A program made the position numbers and the translations under genes. Below are positions 1 through 8,340 of a stretch of DNA of 64,000 nt, piece by piece. The stretch is from SB25 sp029560875 (lineage in GTDB: Bacteria; Bacteroidota; Bacteroidia; Bacteroidales; Tenuifilaceae): positions 1 to 64,000 of the forward strand of contig DAOOPM010000020.1 in NCBI GenBank assembly GCA_035388225.1, given 5' to 3'. Numbering within the stretch: position 1 is the stretch's first letter; each line of letters opens with the position of its first letter. The notes beneath the pieces are model-generated. The model searched no databases. It was not told the origin of the DNA and was given only the letters and a program-made list of their open reading frames with translations.

Positions 1-905
1 CTTACATTGTATTTTGAGTTGATTTCCTTAATGCACTTAGAAGCATTGTACCCTTCGGCAATCATATTCATTTCCAACATGGTCGATTTTACAGAATAAC
101 CTTTACCAATCATAGTTCCAAATGTTCTGTTTCTACTAAATCGCGAGTACGTAGTAACTAGCAAGTCGCCTAAATAGGCCGATGTGCTCATTCTACGTTT
201 GCTGGGGTATGTTTTTTTAAGAAAACGCTCAATCTCGCGTTGGGAGTTACTTATTAGAACGGAAAGGAAGTTGTCTCCATACCCTAATCCATGGGCTATT
301 CCAGCGGCAATAGCGTATATGTTCTTTAGGACTGCGCTATACTCTGTGCCGTAAATATCTGTGCCTGTATTTGTTTTTATATAGTGACAGTCGAATAGCG
401 AAGAAATTTCTTTGGCGTGCTCCCTGTCCTTGCATGAGAAGGTTAGATAAGATAATCGTTCCAATGCAACTTCCTCCGCGTGACTTGGCCCACTAATTAT
501 TCCAATTTGGTCGTATGGCACATTGTGGGTTCTGTTAAAATACTCTGCAATGGTTGAGTCATCTTCAGGAATAATACCTTTAATTGCTGAAAGAACGAAT
601 TTGTTATCAAAGTTAACTTTAAGTGGCTCCATCCATATTTTAATGAATGAGGCCGGGACAACAAAAACAACAACATCCGAGTTTTTTATTGTTTCATTTA
701 AATCATTGCTGATTTTTAGTTTTTTTAAGTCGAATTGAACAGAACTTAAATAGTAAGGGTTGTTTCTATGCTTTTTAAGATGATCAATTATTTCCGGTTC
801 ACGAATATACCAGCCAATGGATGGTTGCACCTCGTGAAGGATTTTGACTATTGCGGTAGCCCAACTTCCACTACCAACTACGGAAACTCTTTTTTTACTT
901 TCCAT
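1..905 (-). CDS. gpsA: NAD(P)H-dependent glycerol-3-phosphate dehydrogenase, C-terminus cut by window edge
   Basis: Reduces dihydroxyacetone phosphate to sn-glycerol 3-phosphate, the backbone precursor for phospholipids, in the cytoplasm. Reading back from the ATG at 905, the product opens with MESKKRVSVVGSGSWATAI, the Rossmann GxGxWA dinucleotide-binding motif. It goes on with a GPSHAEEVA segment and a KNIYAIAAGIAHGLGYGDN segment, both typical of GpsA. The visible end (AEGYNASKCIKEIN) matches the family's final helix region. About 301 codons are visible without a stop, and the family is usually near 330, so some 30 residues lie outside the window. A small lipoprotein gene ends 3 bases upstream, so the two may be cotranscribed. 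Confidence 0.93.
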   Translation of the reverse strand, partial: MESKKRVSVVGSGSWATAIVKILHEVQPSIGWYIREPEIIDHLKKHRNNPYYLSSVQFDLKKLKISNDLNETIKNSDVVVFVVPASFIKIWMEPLKVNFDNKFVLSAIKGIIPEDDSTIAEYFNRTHNVPYDQIGIISGPSHAEEVALERLSYLTFSCKDREHAKEISSLFDCHYIKTNTGTDIYGTEYSAVLKNIYAIAAGIAHGLGYGDNFLSVLISNSQREIERFLKKTYPSKRRMSTSAYLGDLLVTTYSRFSRNRTFGTMIGKGYSVKSTMLEMNMIAEGYNASKCIKEINSKYNV

Positions 906-908
906 TTC

Positions 909-1139
909 TTAAGCAATATTGATTAGATGTTGATTGTTGAACTCATTTGGAGTATTGTAATTTGCCGTTTTTGTCTTACAGCTCGAACACTTTATTTTCT
1001 TCTTCTTAATAGTCTTTGATGTTCCTGAAGCAGTAGTTTTTTTATTGCAACCTACTGTAGAAAACATTAGAACTCCAACAAAAAAAATTAATGTAATTTT
1101 GCCTAATGTACTGTATCTGAACTTATGCATCACTTTCAA
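909..1139 (-). CDS. small putative lipoprotein with a CxxC motif
   Basis: A 76-residue predicted protein of unknown function. The N-terminus has basic residues, a hydrophobic stretch (ITLIFFVGVLMF) and a lipobox ending STVGC at residue 31, so it is probably exported and lipidated. The mature part is short, very lysine-rich (TIKKKKIKC) and holds a CSSC pair. A second ATG four codons in (MHKF) is an equally good start. The stop lies 3 bases before gpsA. I do not recognise a family; the short length makes it less certain than its neighbours. Confidence 0.55.
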   Translation of the reverse strand: MKVMHKFRYSTLGKITLIFFVGVLMFSTVGCNKKTTASGTSKTIKKKKIKCSSCKTKTANYNTPNEFNNQHLINIA

Positions 1140-1256
1140 GAATTAAAGGTACGAAGGTACAAAGTTTTTTAAGCATTATGAAGTTTTTAACTTGGTTAAC
1201 TGTATTGTTAGCACTGCTTTTGTTGATTTATAACGTTTGTGGTTAGTTTAAATTTT

Positions 1257-2279
1257 ATGCAAAAAAATAATCTGATAGGGTGTGATATAGAGTGGTTGGA
1301 AGATTACATATCGAATATTGGAGCTGATAAACGCTATGCAATTAAATTACTCCGGTGGGTTTATCGCAAACGAATTTTTGATTTGGGACTTATAAATGAT
1401 ATTCCCAGAGCTCTGCTTGATGAAATTGCTAAGAATTTTGATGTTGGGCTATTCTATCCTAGCGAGATTCTTGCTGGTAACGATGGTTCCGTTAAGTATT
1501 TATATCAGAATGACAAGAATATGCTTTTTGAGTCGGTTCTAATGAGGGCTGAAAAGCGAAACACTTTATGTGTTTCATCCCAATCGGGCTGTAGAATGTG
1601 CTGCAAATTTTGCATGACTGGTTCTATTGGGTTCAAAGGCAACTTGACTTCGCGTGATATCTTAAATCAACTTTTAGCAATTCCCAAAAGTAAGGAGGTG
1701 AATAGAATTGTAATAATGGGTATGGGTGAGCCTTTAGATAACTCTGATGAGGTTTTAAGTGCGATTAGGATACTTACAGCCGATTGGGGTTGTGCTTTTG
1801 GGAAAACAAACATCACCCTTTCAAGTGTGGGCATTATAGATGAGTTGAAAAGGTTTTTAGATGCTCCGCCATGTAATCTTGCCATAAGTTTGCATTCTCC
1901 ATTTCGCGATGAGCGAAGCGATTTGATGCCTATCGAAAAATCGAATCCAATTAAAGAGGTTGTAAATCTTATAAAAAATAATCCGCTGCCAAAGCCTTTA
2001 AGGGTGTCGTTTGAGTATGTTGCCCTGAGTGGTGTAAATTTATCCAGTAATCACGCCATGGCAATAGCAGAAATGCTTAAAGGAATTCCATGCCATTTAA
2101 ATATTATACCGTGGAATTCGCACGAGAGTGCAAAATTTAAAACTCCTAAGGATGAAGAGTTACAATTATTTATTGCTCAACTCAACTCCCTAGGAGTACT
2201 AACAACCATTCGTAAATCGATGGCCAACGAAATTGGCGCAGCTTGTGGCCAAATGGCTGGTCGGAAAAAGAGTACCTAG
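1257..2279 (+). CDS. rlmN: RlmN-family radical SAM 23S rRNA/tRNA adenine-C2 methyltransferase
   Basis: RlmN enzymes methylate C2 of A2503 in 23S rRNA, and also A37 of some tRNAs, by a radical SAM ping-pong mechanism. From the ATG at 1257 the protein is 340 residues. It has the CxxxCxxC iron-sulfur motif at C112, C116 and C119, GMGEPLDN for SAM binding, and both mechanistic cysteines: C105 (TLCVSSQ) and C330 (GAACGQ). An in-frame GTG at 1239 would add six residues; the ATG is preferred because those residues look unrelated to the family. Bacteroidota often carry more than one RlmN-like gene, so this could be a paralogue rather than the sole copy. Its stop codon overlaps the convergent SulP gene by four bases. 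Confidence 0.88.
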   Translation: MQKNNLIGCDIEWLEDYISNIGADKRYAIKLLRWVYRKRIFDLGLINDIPRALLDEIAKNFDVGLFYPSEILAGNDGSVKYLYQNDKNMLFESVLMRAEKRNTLCVSSQSGCRMCCKFCMTGSIGFKGNLTSRDILNQLLAIPKSKEVNRIVIMGMGEPLDNSDEVLSAIRILTADWGCAFGKTNITLSSVGIIDELKRFLDAPPCNLAISLHSPFRDERSDLMPIEKSNPIKEVVNLIKNNPLPKPLRVSFEYVALSGVNLSSNHAMAIAEMLKGIPCHLNIIPWNSHESAKFKTPKDEELQLFIAQLNSLGVLTTIRKSMANEIGAACGQMAGRKKST

Positions 2280-3913
2280 TGTTTTAATATTTCTTTTGCT
2301 CTTGCCACGGCTAAATCAAAAGTATGTAGAATATTCTCTTCGCCAACAAGCTTATCAACGTGGAATTTCTCCAAGTCTTTTCTAACGCTATCGCGAACCC
2401 CGGATAGAACAACCTTTGTGCCTGTGACTTGGGTGTTATGAATTGCATCCTTAAGGTTATTTGCACCAGTTGAGTCAATAAACGGAACGTGACGCATTCG
2501 AATAATCAGCACTTTAGCCCTAACGCCCATACTCTTAATTACCGCACTATACTCCTTTGCCGAAGCAAAAAATAGTGGCCCGCTAATTTCGAAAATAACA
2601 ATCTCTTTAGGTATATCAGGATATTTTTCCACCACATCTGTGTCGACCTCGTGGTGTACTTTGCTGTTAATTTCTGCCATACGTTTCATAAATAGCAATG
2701 CGGAAAGCACAACGCCAACCTCAATGGCAACAGTAAGGTCAACAAGTACGGTAAGTAGGAAGGTAGCCAACAGAACAATTTTGTCGAAATTTGAGCCTTT
2801 TAGTATTGAAACAAAGTTACGCCATTCGCTCATGTTGTACGCTACAACAATTAGAATACCAGCCAAACAAGCCATTGGAATTAACTTTGCCCATTGACCG
2901 AAGAAAAGCATAATTAAAAGTAGCGTAATTGCATGTATAATACCTGCAATTGGAGTGCGTGCGCCACTTTTTGCATTGGTTGCTGTACGGGCAATTGCTC
3001 CAGTTGCTGGGATTCCACCAAAGAAAGGGGTAATTACGTTTGCAGCACCCTGTGCAATAAGCTCAGTATTTGAACGGTGGTTAGAGCCAATCATACCATC
3101 GGAAACCACTGCCGACAATAGCGATTCAATACCTCCAAGCAATGCAATGGTTAATGCAGGGGCAAAGTAGTAGCCCAGTTGCGAGAAATCAAAATCAGGA
3201 ATAGCAAAGCTAAATTTCTGAGGAATTTCGCCAAAGAAACTTTCGATTGTGGTAACCTGTATCCCAAAAACCTGAACCACAAGGGTTACTAATATGATGG
3301 CTATAAACGAGCCGGGTATTTTTGTGGTAATTTTCTTAAAGTAAACAGCAATTAGAATTGTAACCGCTGAAATTATTAAAGATGCAGGGTTAATTGTATC
3401 TAACGTTGTGAAGTACAATCCCCATTTATGAATAAACTCCGATGGTACTTTTTCGATATTCAACCCAAGGGCATCCTTAATCTGCGTTGAAAAAATCACA
3501 AGGGCTATACCACTTGTAAAACCTACAACTAGAGGGTAAGGAATAAACTTAAGCAATGCGCCAAGCCTAAGCAAACCAAATGCAATAAGCATTAAGCCTG
3601 CAAGCACTGTGGCTATTATTAATCCATCGGTTCCGTATTGCTCAATAATACCATAAACAATAACAATGAAAGCGCCAGTGGGGCCTCCAATCTGAATTCT
3701 ACTACCGCCCAATGCTGATATAATGAAACCAGCTATAACTGCTGTAACTAATCCTTTATCGGGTGAAACCCCTGATGCAACTGCAAATGCAATTGCCAAC
3801 GGTAAGGCCACGATACCCACAATTATCCCTGCAAATAAATCTTTGGTAAATTGCTCCTTTAAGTAGCCCTTTTTAATTACTGTAAATAGTTTGGGCTTAA
3901 ATAATGGCTCCAT
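2276..3913 (-). CDS. SulP-family inorganic anion transporter with STAS domain
   Basis: An inner-membrane transporter of 545 residues in the SLC26/SulP family, which moves sulfate, bicarbonate or similar anions. The first roughly 410 residues are a chain of hydrophobic segments. They include the conserved start (FAGIIVGIVALPLAIAFAVA) and a GGIPATGAIARTATN segment typical of the transport domain. The last roughly 120 residues form a STAS domain with the characteristic IRMRHVPFIDSTGANNL stretch. The substrate cannot be read from the sequence; there is no carbonic anhydrase or sulfate assimilation gene next to it. It is convergent with rlmN. Confidence 0.92.
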   Translation of the reverse strand: MEPLFKPKLFTVIKKGYLKEQFTKDLFAGIIVGIVALPLAIAFAVASGVSPDKGLVTAVIAGFIISALGGSRIQIGGPTGAFIVIVYGIIEQYGTDGLIIATVLAGLMLIAFGLLRLGALLKFIPYPLVVGFTSGIALVIFSTQIKDALGLNIEKVPSEFIHKWGLYFTTLDTINPASLIISAVTILIAVYFKKITTKIPGSFIAIILVTLVVQVFGIQVTTIESFFGEIPQKFSFAIPDFDFSQLGYYFAPALTIALLGGIESLLSAVVSDGMIGSNHRSNTELIAQGAANVITPFFGGIPATGAIARTATNAKSGARTPIAGIIHAITLLLIMLFFGQWAKLIPMACLAGILIVVAYNMSEWRNFVSILKGSNFDKIVLLATFLLTVLVDLTVAIEVGVVLSALLFMKRMAEINSKVHHEVDTDVVEKYPDIPKEIVIFEISGPLFFASAKEYSAVIKSMGVRAKVLIIRMRHVPFIDSTGANNLKDAIHNTQVTGTKVVLSGVRDSVRKDLEKFHVDKLVGEENILHTFDLAVARAKEILKH

Positions 3914-4060
3914 TTCCTTTTATTTTTTTAAATTGAAGGTGCAAAGTAAAGTATTATTGAAATACGTTATCCTCAAAACGGCATTTTGTTTAACATAAAG
4001 ATTTGCATTAAATTTCGAATTCGTAATAAATTAGGCATTTTCAATAAACACTAAAAGATT

Positions 4061-4585
4061 ATGGAAATGAACAATACTGTCAAAACAATTTTTGAACGCA
4101 AGAGCGTTCGGAGTTTTGAAAATAAAGTTTTAAGCAAAGAGCAATTAGAACTGATAGTAAAGGCTGGTATGGCAGCACCATCGGCTAGAAACTTGCAACC
4201 TTGGGCTTTTATTATTATTACAGATAGGAACACCCTAAACACTTTAGCAGATAGACTTCCATATGCAAAAATGCTATACGAGGCAACTGCTGCAATTGTA
4301 GTTTGTGGCATTCCAGAAAAATCTGGCGATAGTCCAGAGGGCTACTGGGTTCAGGATTGTTCCGCTGCAACACAGAATATACTTTTGGCCATTGAATCTA
4401 TGGGTTTGGGTGCAGTGTGGACTGGAGTTTATCCAAGATCCGAAAGGATTGACGTGGTGCGCGATGTACTATCAATTCCTCAAAACGTTTTCCCTTTGAA
4501 TGTTATTCCTATTGGGTATCCCAAAGGCGAAAACAGGCCTAAAGATAAATTTAAGCCTGAGAATATTCGCAGGGAGAAGTGGTAG
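4061..4585 (+). CDS. nitroreductase-family flavoprotein
   Basis: A 174-residue FMN-dependent NAD(P)H oxidoreductase of the nitroreductase fold. The FMN phosphate-binding residues are visible at the N-terminus (R13, S15, R17 in ERKSVRSF). The APSARNLQPW segment at 39-48 and the GLGAVWTGVYP segment also fit the family. The length matches the short single-domain subgroup, which usually works as a homodimer. The physiological substrate is unknown. It is divergent from the SulP gene and convergent with the BrkB-like gene, only 3 bases separating the stops. ATG at 4061 gives MEMNN; the second ATG two codons later is also possible. Confidence 0.9.
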   Translation: MEMNNTVKTIFERKSVRSFENKVLSKEQLELIVKAGMAAPSARNLQPWAFIIITDRNTLNTLADRLPYAKMLYEATAAIVVCGIPEKSGDSPEGYWVQDCSAATQNILLAIESMGLGAVWTGVYPRSERIDVVRDVLSIPQNVFPLNVIPIGYPKGENRPKDKFKPENIRREKW

Positions 4586-4588
4586 TGG

Positions 4589-5941
4589 TTATATGTCGCC
4601 CAGAAGAGTGTCTTTAGTAAGCTTTCTGTAACTATTTGTAAATCCGTTGCAGGTTGCCTTTACTTTTTCCATTTCATCAAGGTTAGGCTCTATGCTTAAT
4701 CCATGATTATCTAACTTTTCCTCCACAAACGCCAGAGACAGATGCTCAATATGTCTTGCAGGCTGATATACTATGTTTTTTGTGTCCTTCAAAAGTACCT
4801 CGTTTACCAAACCGCTGTCTATCATCAATGTTAGCAGATTTCTCATTAGGCGCTGAGGTATATGAAGCATCTTGGATAGCTCAAGGCTTGTTAGGGGTTC
4901 TTCTCCTTCTTTGAATCGCTTAATAATTGTGGTGAGAATAAGTATGGATAGCACTTTACGGTTATTATGACTAATAAAATCGGTTTCCTTTTCAAATTCA
5001 TACATTTCAACGTTCTGGTATGCGAATGATATTTCAGCACCAAATAGTACGATTAACCAGCTGGTTTGCATCCAGATTAGGAATAGAGGTAAAGCAGCGA
5101 AACTTCCATAAATGGCATTGTACTTGGAAACGCCTATTTGTAGGAAAATATATGCCCATTGCACAATTACGAATCCGGAACCTGAAATAACCCCGGCAAT
5201 AATTCCTGATGCGTATGACACTTTAGTGTTAGGCATTGCAATAAATATGAAACTAAACAGTACCCATATTAATAGATAAGGAAGGAATTGTAATGCTGAT
5301 ATTAGTAATGGGCTCACATACCCAATAATCTCTACCTCTTGTGCTATTGAACTAATTTGAGTGGCCAAGAATACATGAATACCGCTCGATGCAATTAAAA
5401 GTATTGGTGCAATAAGCATTATGGATAGGTAATCGGTAAACTTTCTTGTCCATGTTCTGGGTTTCTCAACTTGCCATATATCGTTGAAAGAATTCTCGAT
5501 GTTATTTAGTACCTTAATTACCGACCAGAATAAAAGAACAATACCAATTCCAGCAATAACGCCTCCACCTGTTCGTGCTAGTAGAGAGTGTGAAAAACTT
5601 ATTACTTGATTCATCACCTCTTCCTGTCCTTTAAAATTGGTGATAATTTGCTGCTCAAGATATTTTCCAACTCCAAATCCTTTAGCTATGCCAAAAATCA
5701 GTGCAAATACAGGCACTATGGACATCAGGGTATAGTAAGTAAGAGCAGATGCTTTAACCTGGACTTTGTCCTCGTTAAATCCACGGAGCGCGAGTAGTAT
5801 AACTCTGAGATACTTAAACGGAGCTCGGAGTTTTGGGGGGAGGTCATCCAAACGAGTGCTCCATACATCGTGAGTAATAAATTTATTTACCTTGTTAATG
5901 GTTTGCATTACTCGCTTTACTCTGCTCTCTTTTTTAGCCAT
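4589..5941 (-). CDS. YihY/BrkB-family membrane protein with C-terminal winged-helix-like extension
   Basis: A 450-residue integral membrane protein. Residues about 50-330 hold the six-helix YihY/BrkB core, with the family signatures KASALTYYTLMSIVPVFAL and YGSFAALPLFLIWMQTSW. After it, about 120 residues look soluble. The segment TSLELSKMLHIPQRLMRNLL followed by LIDSGLV resembles a winged helix-turn-helix of the Rrf2 type. YihY proteins are often annotated as ribonuclease BN, but that assignment was shown to be wrong, so no catalytic role is given here. It may form an operon with dprA upstream, 23 bases away. Confidence 0.88.
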   Translation of the reverse strand: MAKKESRVKRVMQTINKVNKFITHDVWSTRLDDLPPKLRAPFKYLRVILLALRGFNEDKVQVKASALTYYTLMSIVPVFALIFGIAKGFGVGKYLEQQIITNFKGQEEVMNQVISFSHSLLARTGGGVIAGIGIVLLFWSVIKVLNNIENSFNDIWQVEKPRTWTRKFTDYLSIMLIAPILLIASSGIHVFLATQISSIAQEVEIIGYVSPLLISALQFLPYLLIWVLFSFIFIAMPNTKVSYASGIIAGVISGSGFVIVQWAYIFLQIGVSKYNAIYGSFAALPLFLIWMQTSWLIVLFGAEISFAYQNVEMYEFEKETDFISHNNRKVLSILILTTIIKRFKEGEEPLTSLELSKMLHIPQRLMRNLLTLMIDSGLVNEVLLKDTKNIVYQPARHIEHLSLAFVEEKLDNHGLSIEPNLDEMEKVKATCNGFTNSYRKLTKDTLLGDI

Positions 5942-5964
5942 AGGATTTTTTTTCGAAGTTACGT

Positions 5965-7086
5965 CTACATTGAACTTAAAGCAAATATTTTACCTGGTTT
6001 GCTAATTACTGCTCCTGAGAATTCCAGGTTAAGTAGCATCGATAGTGCTTTAGATACTGGAATGCCAGTGTTTATTGAAATTAAATCTATTGTTTCTTCG
6101 CCGTTGTTACGTAAATAGTTGAGGATTATTTGTTCCTCGGTATTGAAAGTGTTAAAATTAATGCTAGTTTGCTTTGGTGTATTTTTTACGTTAGGTTTCC
6201 AACCAAGCAGGAATTCTATATCATCGGCCGATTCTATTAAAGCCGCTTTATTCTGCTTAATAAGTTGGTTGCATCCTTTAGAGTAGCTCGATGTTACATT
6301 GCCAGGTACAGCAAAAACTTCACGGTTGTATGAGTTTGCGATATCGGCAGTAACAAGGGCGCCTCCCTCCTCGGCACTTTCTACAACAATTGTAGCATCC
6401 GCTAAGCCTGCAATAATTCTATTACGGCGTAAGAAATTATTCCTGTCGAAAGGTGTCTCAGATATAAAATCTGTAACCAGTGCCCCATGATTCGCTATCT
6501 CCTTTGCAACATTCCTGTGCGCACTTGGATATATTGTGTTGAGTCCATGACCAAGCACTGCAATGGTAGGAAGTTGATGTTTAATTGCGGCTTTATGTGC
6601 TGCAACGTCTATTCCGTATGCTAATCCGCTTACCACTAGTGGTAAATAACCTTTTGAAGCAATGCCGCCAATTAATTCATCGCAAATGATTTTACCATAG
6701 GTGGTTGCTTTGCGGGTGCCTACAATGCTTATTATTTTATCGGTATTGAAGTTGAAGTTTTGGTTTGATTTCACGAATAGAACTACTGGCCCGTCTTCGC
6801 ATTGCTTTAACCGTTCGGGGTATTCTGTATCAATATAATATAGTGCTTTTATCCTGTACTTCTCAATGAATTCAATTTCTGCTTCAGCCTTATCGAGAAT
6901 TTTCTGATTAATAATTTCAGTGGCTATAACCTCTCCAATGCCAGGAATTTTTAGTAAATTTTTTTTATGTTCCTTGAAAACAGCTTCAGGGCTTCCGCAG
7001 TATGCAATTAATTTTTTGGCATTTATGCTGCCAATCTTGGGAATAAGCTCTATTCCAATCTTATATTTAAGTTCGGGGTCTTTCAA
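5965..7086 (-). CDS. dprA: DNA processing protein DprA (Smf)
   Basis: DprA protects incoming single-stranded DNA and loads RecA on it during natural transformation; it is also kept in many species not known to be competent. The 373-residue product shows three parts. These are a helix-hairpin-helix-like N-terminus (KIPGIGEVIA at 47-56), a Rossmann-type core (GTRKATTYG at 123-131, SGLAYGID at 153-160, FLRRNRIIAGL, VVESAEEGGAL) and a C-terminal winged-helix module from about 320. All core DprA motifs are present. A two-transmembrane unknown protein is encoded 5 bases upstream and is probably cotranscribed. Confidence 0.95.
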   Translation of the reverse strand: MKDPELKYKIGIELIPKIGSINAKKLIAYCGSPEAVFKEHKKNLLKIPGIGEVIATEIINQKILDKAEAEIEFIEKYRIKALYYIDTEYPERLKQCEDGPVVLFVKSNQNFNFNTDKIISIVGTRKATTYGKIICDELIGGIASKGYLPLVVSGLAYGIDVAAHKAAIKHQLPTIAVLGHGLNTIYPSAHRNVAKEIANHGALVTDFISETPFDRNNFLRRNRIIAGLADATIVVESAEEGGALVTADIANSYNREVFAVPGNVTSSYSKGCNQLIKQNKAALIESADDIEFLLGWKPNVKNTPKQTSINFNTFNTEEQIILNYLRNNGEETIDLISINTGIPVSKALSMLLNLEFSGAVISKPGKIFALSSM

Positions 7087-7091
7087 ATTTT

Positions 7092-7574
7092 TTAGTTTAC
7101 TTCGGCGAGTTTGTTGAGAGTGTCAAGTAGTTGTTGTTTTTGCTCTTTAGTGAGCGATACAATGGATATGGGTGGATACTTGGAGATTTTATTTCCTTTC
7201 CGCACATATAGGTGCAACTCCTCCTTAAGGTTTTTCTTTGTTACTGAGTACTTGTAAAACTCATTCTTTGGAATTTCTAGTGATATTTTTGTTGAGTTAA
7301 AAGGTTTAATCTTAAATGTGCGTATGATCATTTTAGATCCCTCATCGTTGTACGATACGAATGCTGAGCCTTTTATAATAAAGTAGAAAAAGAAAAGAAA
7401 GTAAGAGCCAAGTACAATGCCTATGGACCACCCTGTTGTAATGCCTGTATTGCGTTCAATGAAATTAGGTAATTCTGTAATTAGCATAAACAGAATGAAA
7501 ATGAGAACAAAGAAGGCCAGAATGAGTTTGGCCATATGTATACCGTATACTGTAGGTTCGTTATCGAATTTCAC
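7092..7574 (-). CDS. hypothetical membrane protein with two transmembrane helices
   Basis: A 160-residue protein that I do not recognise. Two hydrophobic helices lie at about 16-34 and 50-67, followed by a soluble beta-rich region (MIIRTFKIKPFN, ISLEIPKNEFYKY) and a charged C-terminal helix (LTKEQKQQLLDTLNKLAEV). The two-helix hairpin with a beta-rich tail resembles bacterial PH-like membrane proteins, but this is only a topology match. It is encoded 5 bases before dprA on the same strand. Confidence 0.7.
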   Translation of the reverse strand: MKFDNEPTVYGIHMAKLILAFFVLIFILFMLITELPNFIERNTGITTGWSIGIVLGSYFLFFFYFIIKGSAFVSYNDEGSKMIIRTFKIKPFNSTKISLEIPKNEFYKYSVTKKNLKEELHLYVRKGNKISKYPPISIVSLTKEQKQQLLDTLNKLAEVN

Positions 7575-7673
7575 TTTGATGTGAGTTTAAAGTTTATGTC
7601 AAAAGTAAATAAAATGAAAAGATTTTCCCAATTTTAGGTTATCAGTATGTGGGCAAATAAATATCTAACATGT

Positions 7674-8036
7674 TCATAAATGTTGGGTGTATTTCTGATA
7701 CATCAATTTTTTTAATGTTGAATACTGGCATTCATCAGTATCGGCAAACGCTTCCTCTCTATTCGATTCAATATCCTGATAGTAAATTTCGAAGTTGAAC
7801 TGTTTTCTAGTGAAATCATAACGTTCGCCTTCAATTCTGTTGTAGAAATGCCATTGTCCCTCCACTTCGGTTCTCAGTATGTTGCCACCAAACAAATCGT
7901 TAATTACGAGCGAGGTAACTCCACATTGCCCTTTGTAAGGCTTTTCCGGTGTCCACTTGCTGCTTGTTTCTATGCTCCAGCATTTGAGCAGGCATTGCTC
8001 TATCAGCAACAGTTTATTATCGGTTAATTTTGTCAT
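7674..8036 (-). CDS. YunG-like hypothetical protein
   Basis: A 120-residue soluble protein resembling the small YunG family of unknown function. Conserved-looking features are a KGQCGVTSLVINDLFGG segment, a GQWHFYNRI segment and a YDFTRKQF segment. The order Cys, His, Asp is reminiscent of a compact papain or transglutaminase-type fold; that fold idea is an inference and not a family fact. Its start codon overlaps the stop of the upstream 99-residue gene by four bases, so the two are translationally coupled. Confidence 0.65.
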   Translation of the reverse strand: MTKLTDNKLLLIEQCLLKCWSIETSSKWTPEKPYKGQCGVTSLVINDLFGGNILRTEVEGQWHFYNRIEGERYDFTRKQFNFEIYYQDIESNREEAFADTDECQYSTLKKLMYQKYTQHL

Positions 8037-8332
8037 AGCAAAATTTGTTTTTCGATAATTCTGTCAAAACCATTGTAAGGGGTTAGTTCCATTACTTCGA
8101 AATTTATTAAGCCACTCTTTACCAGAGGTAACTTATTTAAAGTGTTTTTTGCCACAGATGTGCTTTCGCACTCAAGTATTATTATAGCACAATGGTTCTG
8201 GTTGAAGTAAATCTCCCTAATTATTCCAGACTTTTGGAGTTGATACACTTGAAGTGCCTCCTGTTTTAAAACTTCATCGCAGTTACTCCAATCAACTCCG
8301 TCAACTTCTTTTTCTAGCGCTAGTATTTTCAT
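8033..8332 (-). CDS. small alpha-beta-barrel-like hypothetical protein
   Basis: A 99-residue soluble protein. The pattern of a first beta strand (MKILALEKEV), a helix rich in Gln and Leu, a strand around REIYFNQNHCAIIILE, a second helix (VAKNTLNKLP) and a final strand (INFEVMELTPY) resembles the dimeric alpha-beta barrel group of muconolactone isomerase and YCII-like proteins. No catalytic residues can be assigned. It is coupled by a 4-base overlap to the YunG-like gene and lies 8 bases after the glycosyltransferase gene, suggesting one operon. Confidence 0.6.
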   Translation of the reverse strand: MKILALEKEVDGVDWSNCDEVLKQEALQVYQLQKSGIIREIYFNQNHCAIIILECESTSVAKNTLNKLPLVKSGLINFEVMELTPYNGFDRIIEKQILL

Positions 8333-8340
8333 AATTTTTT

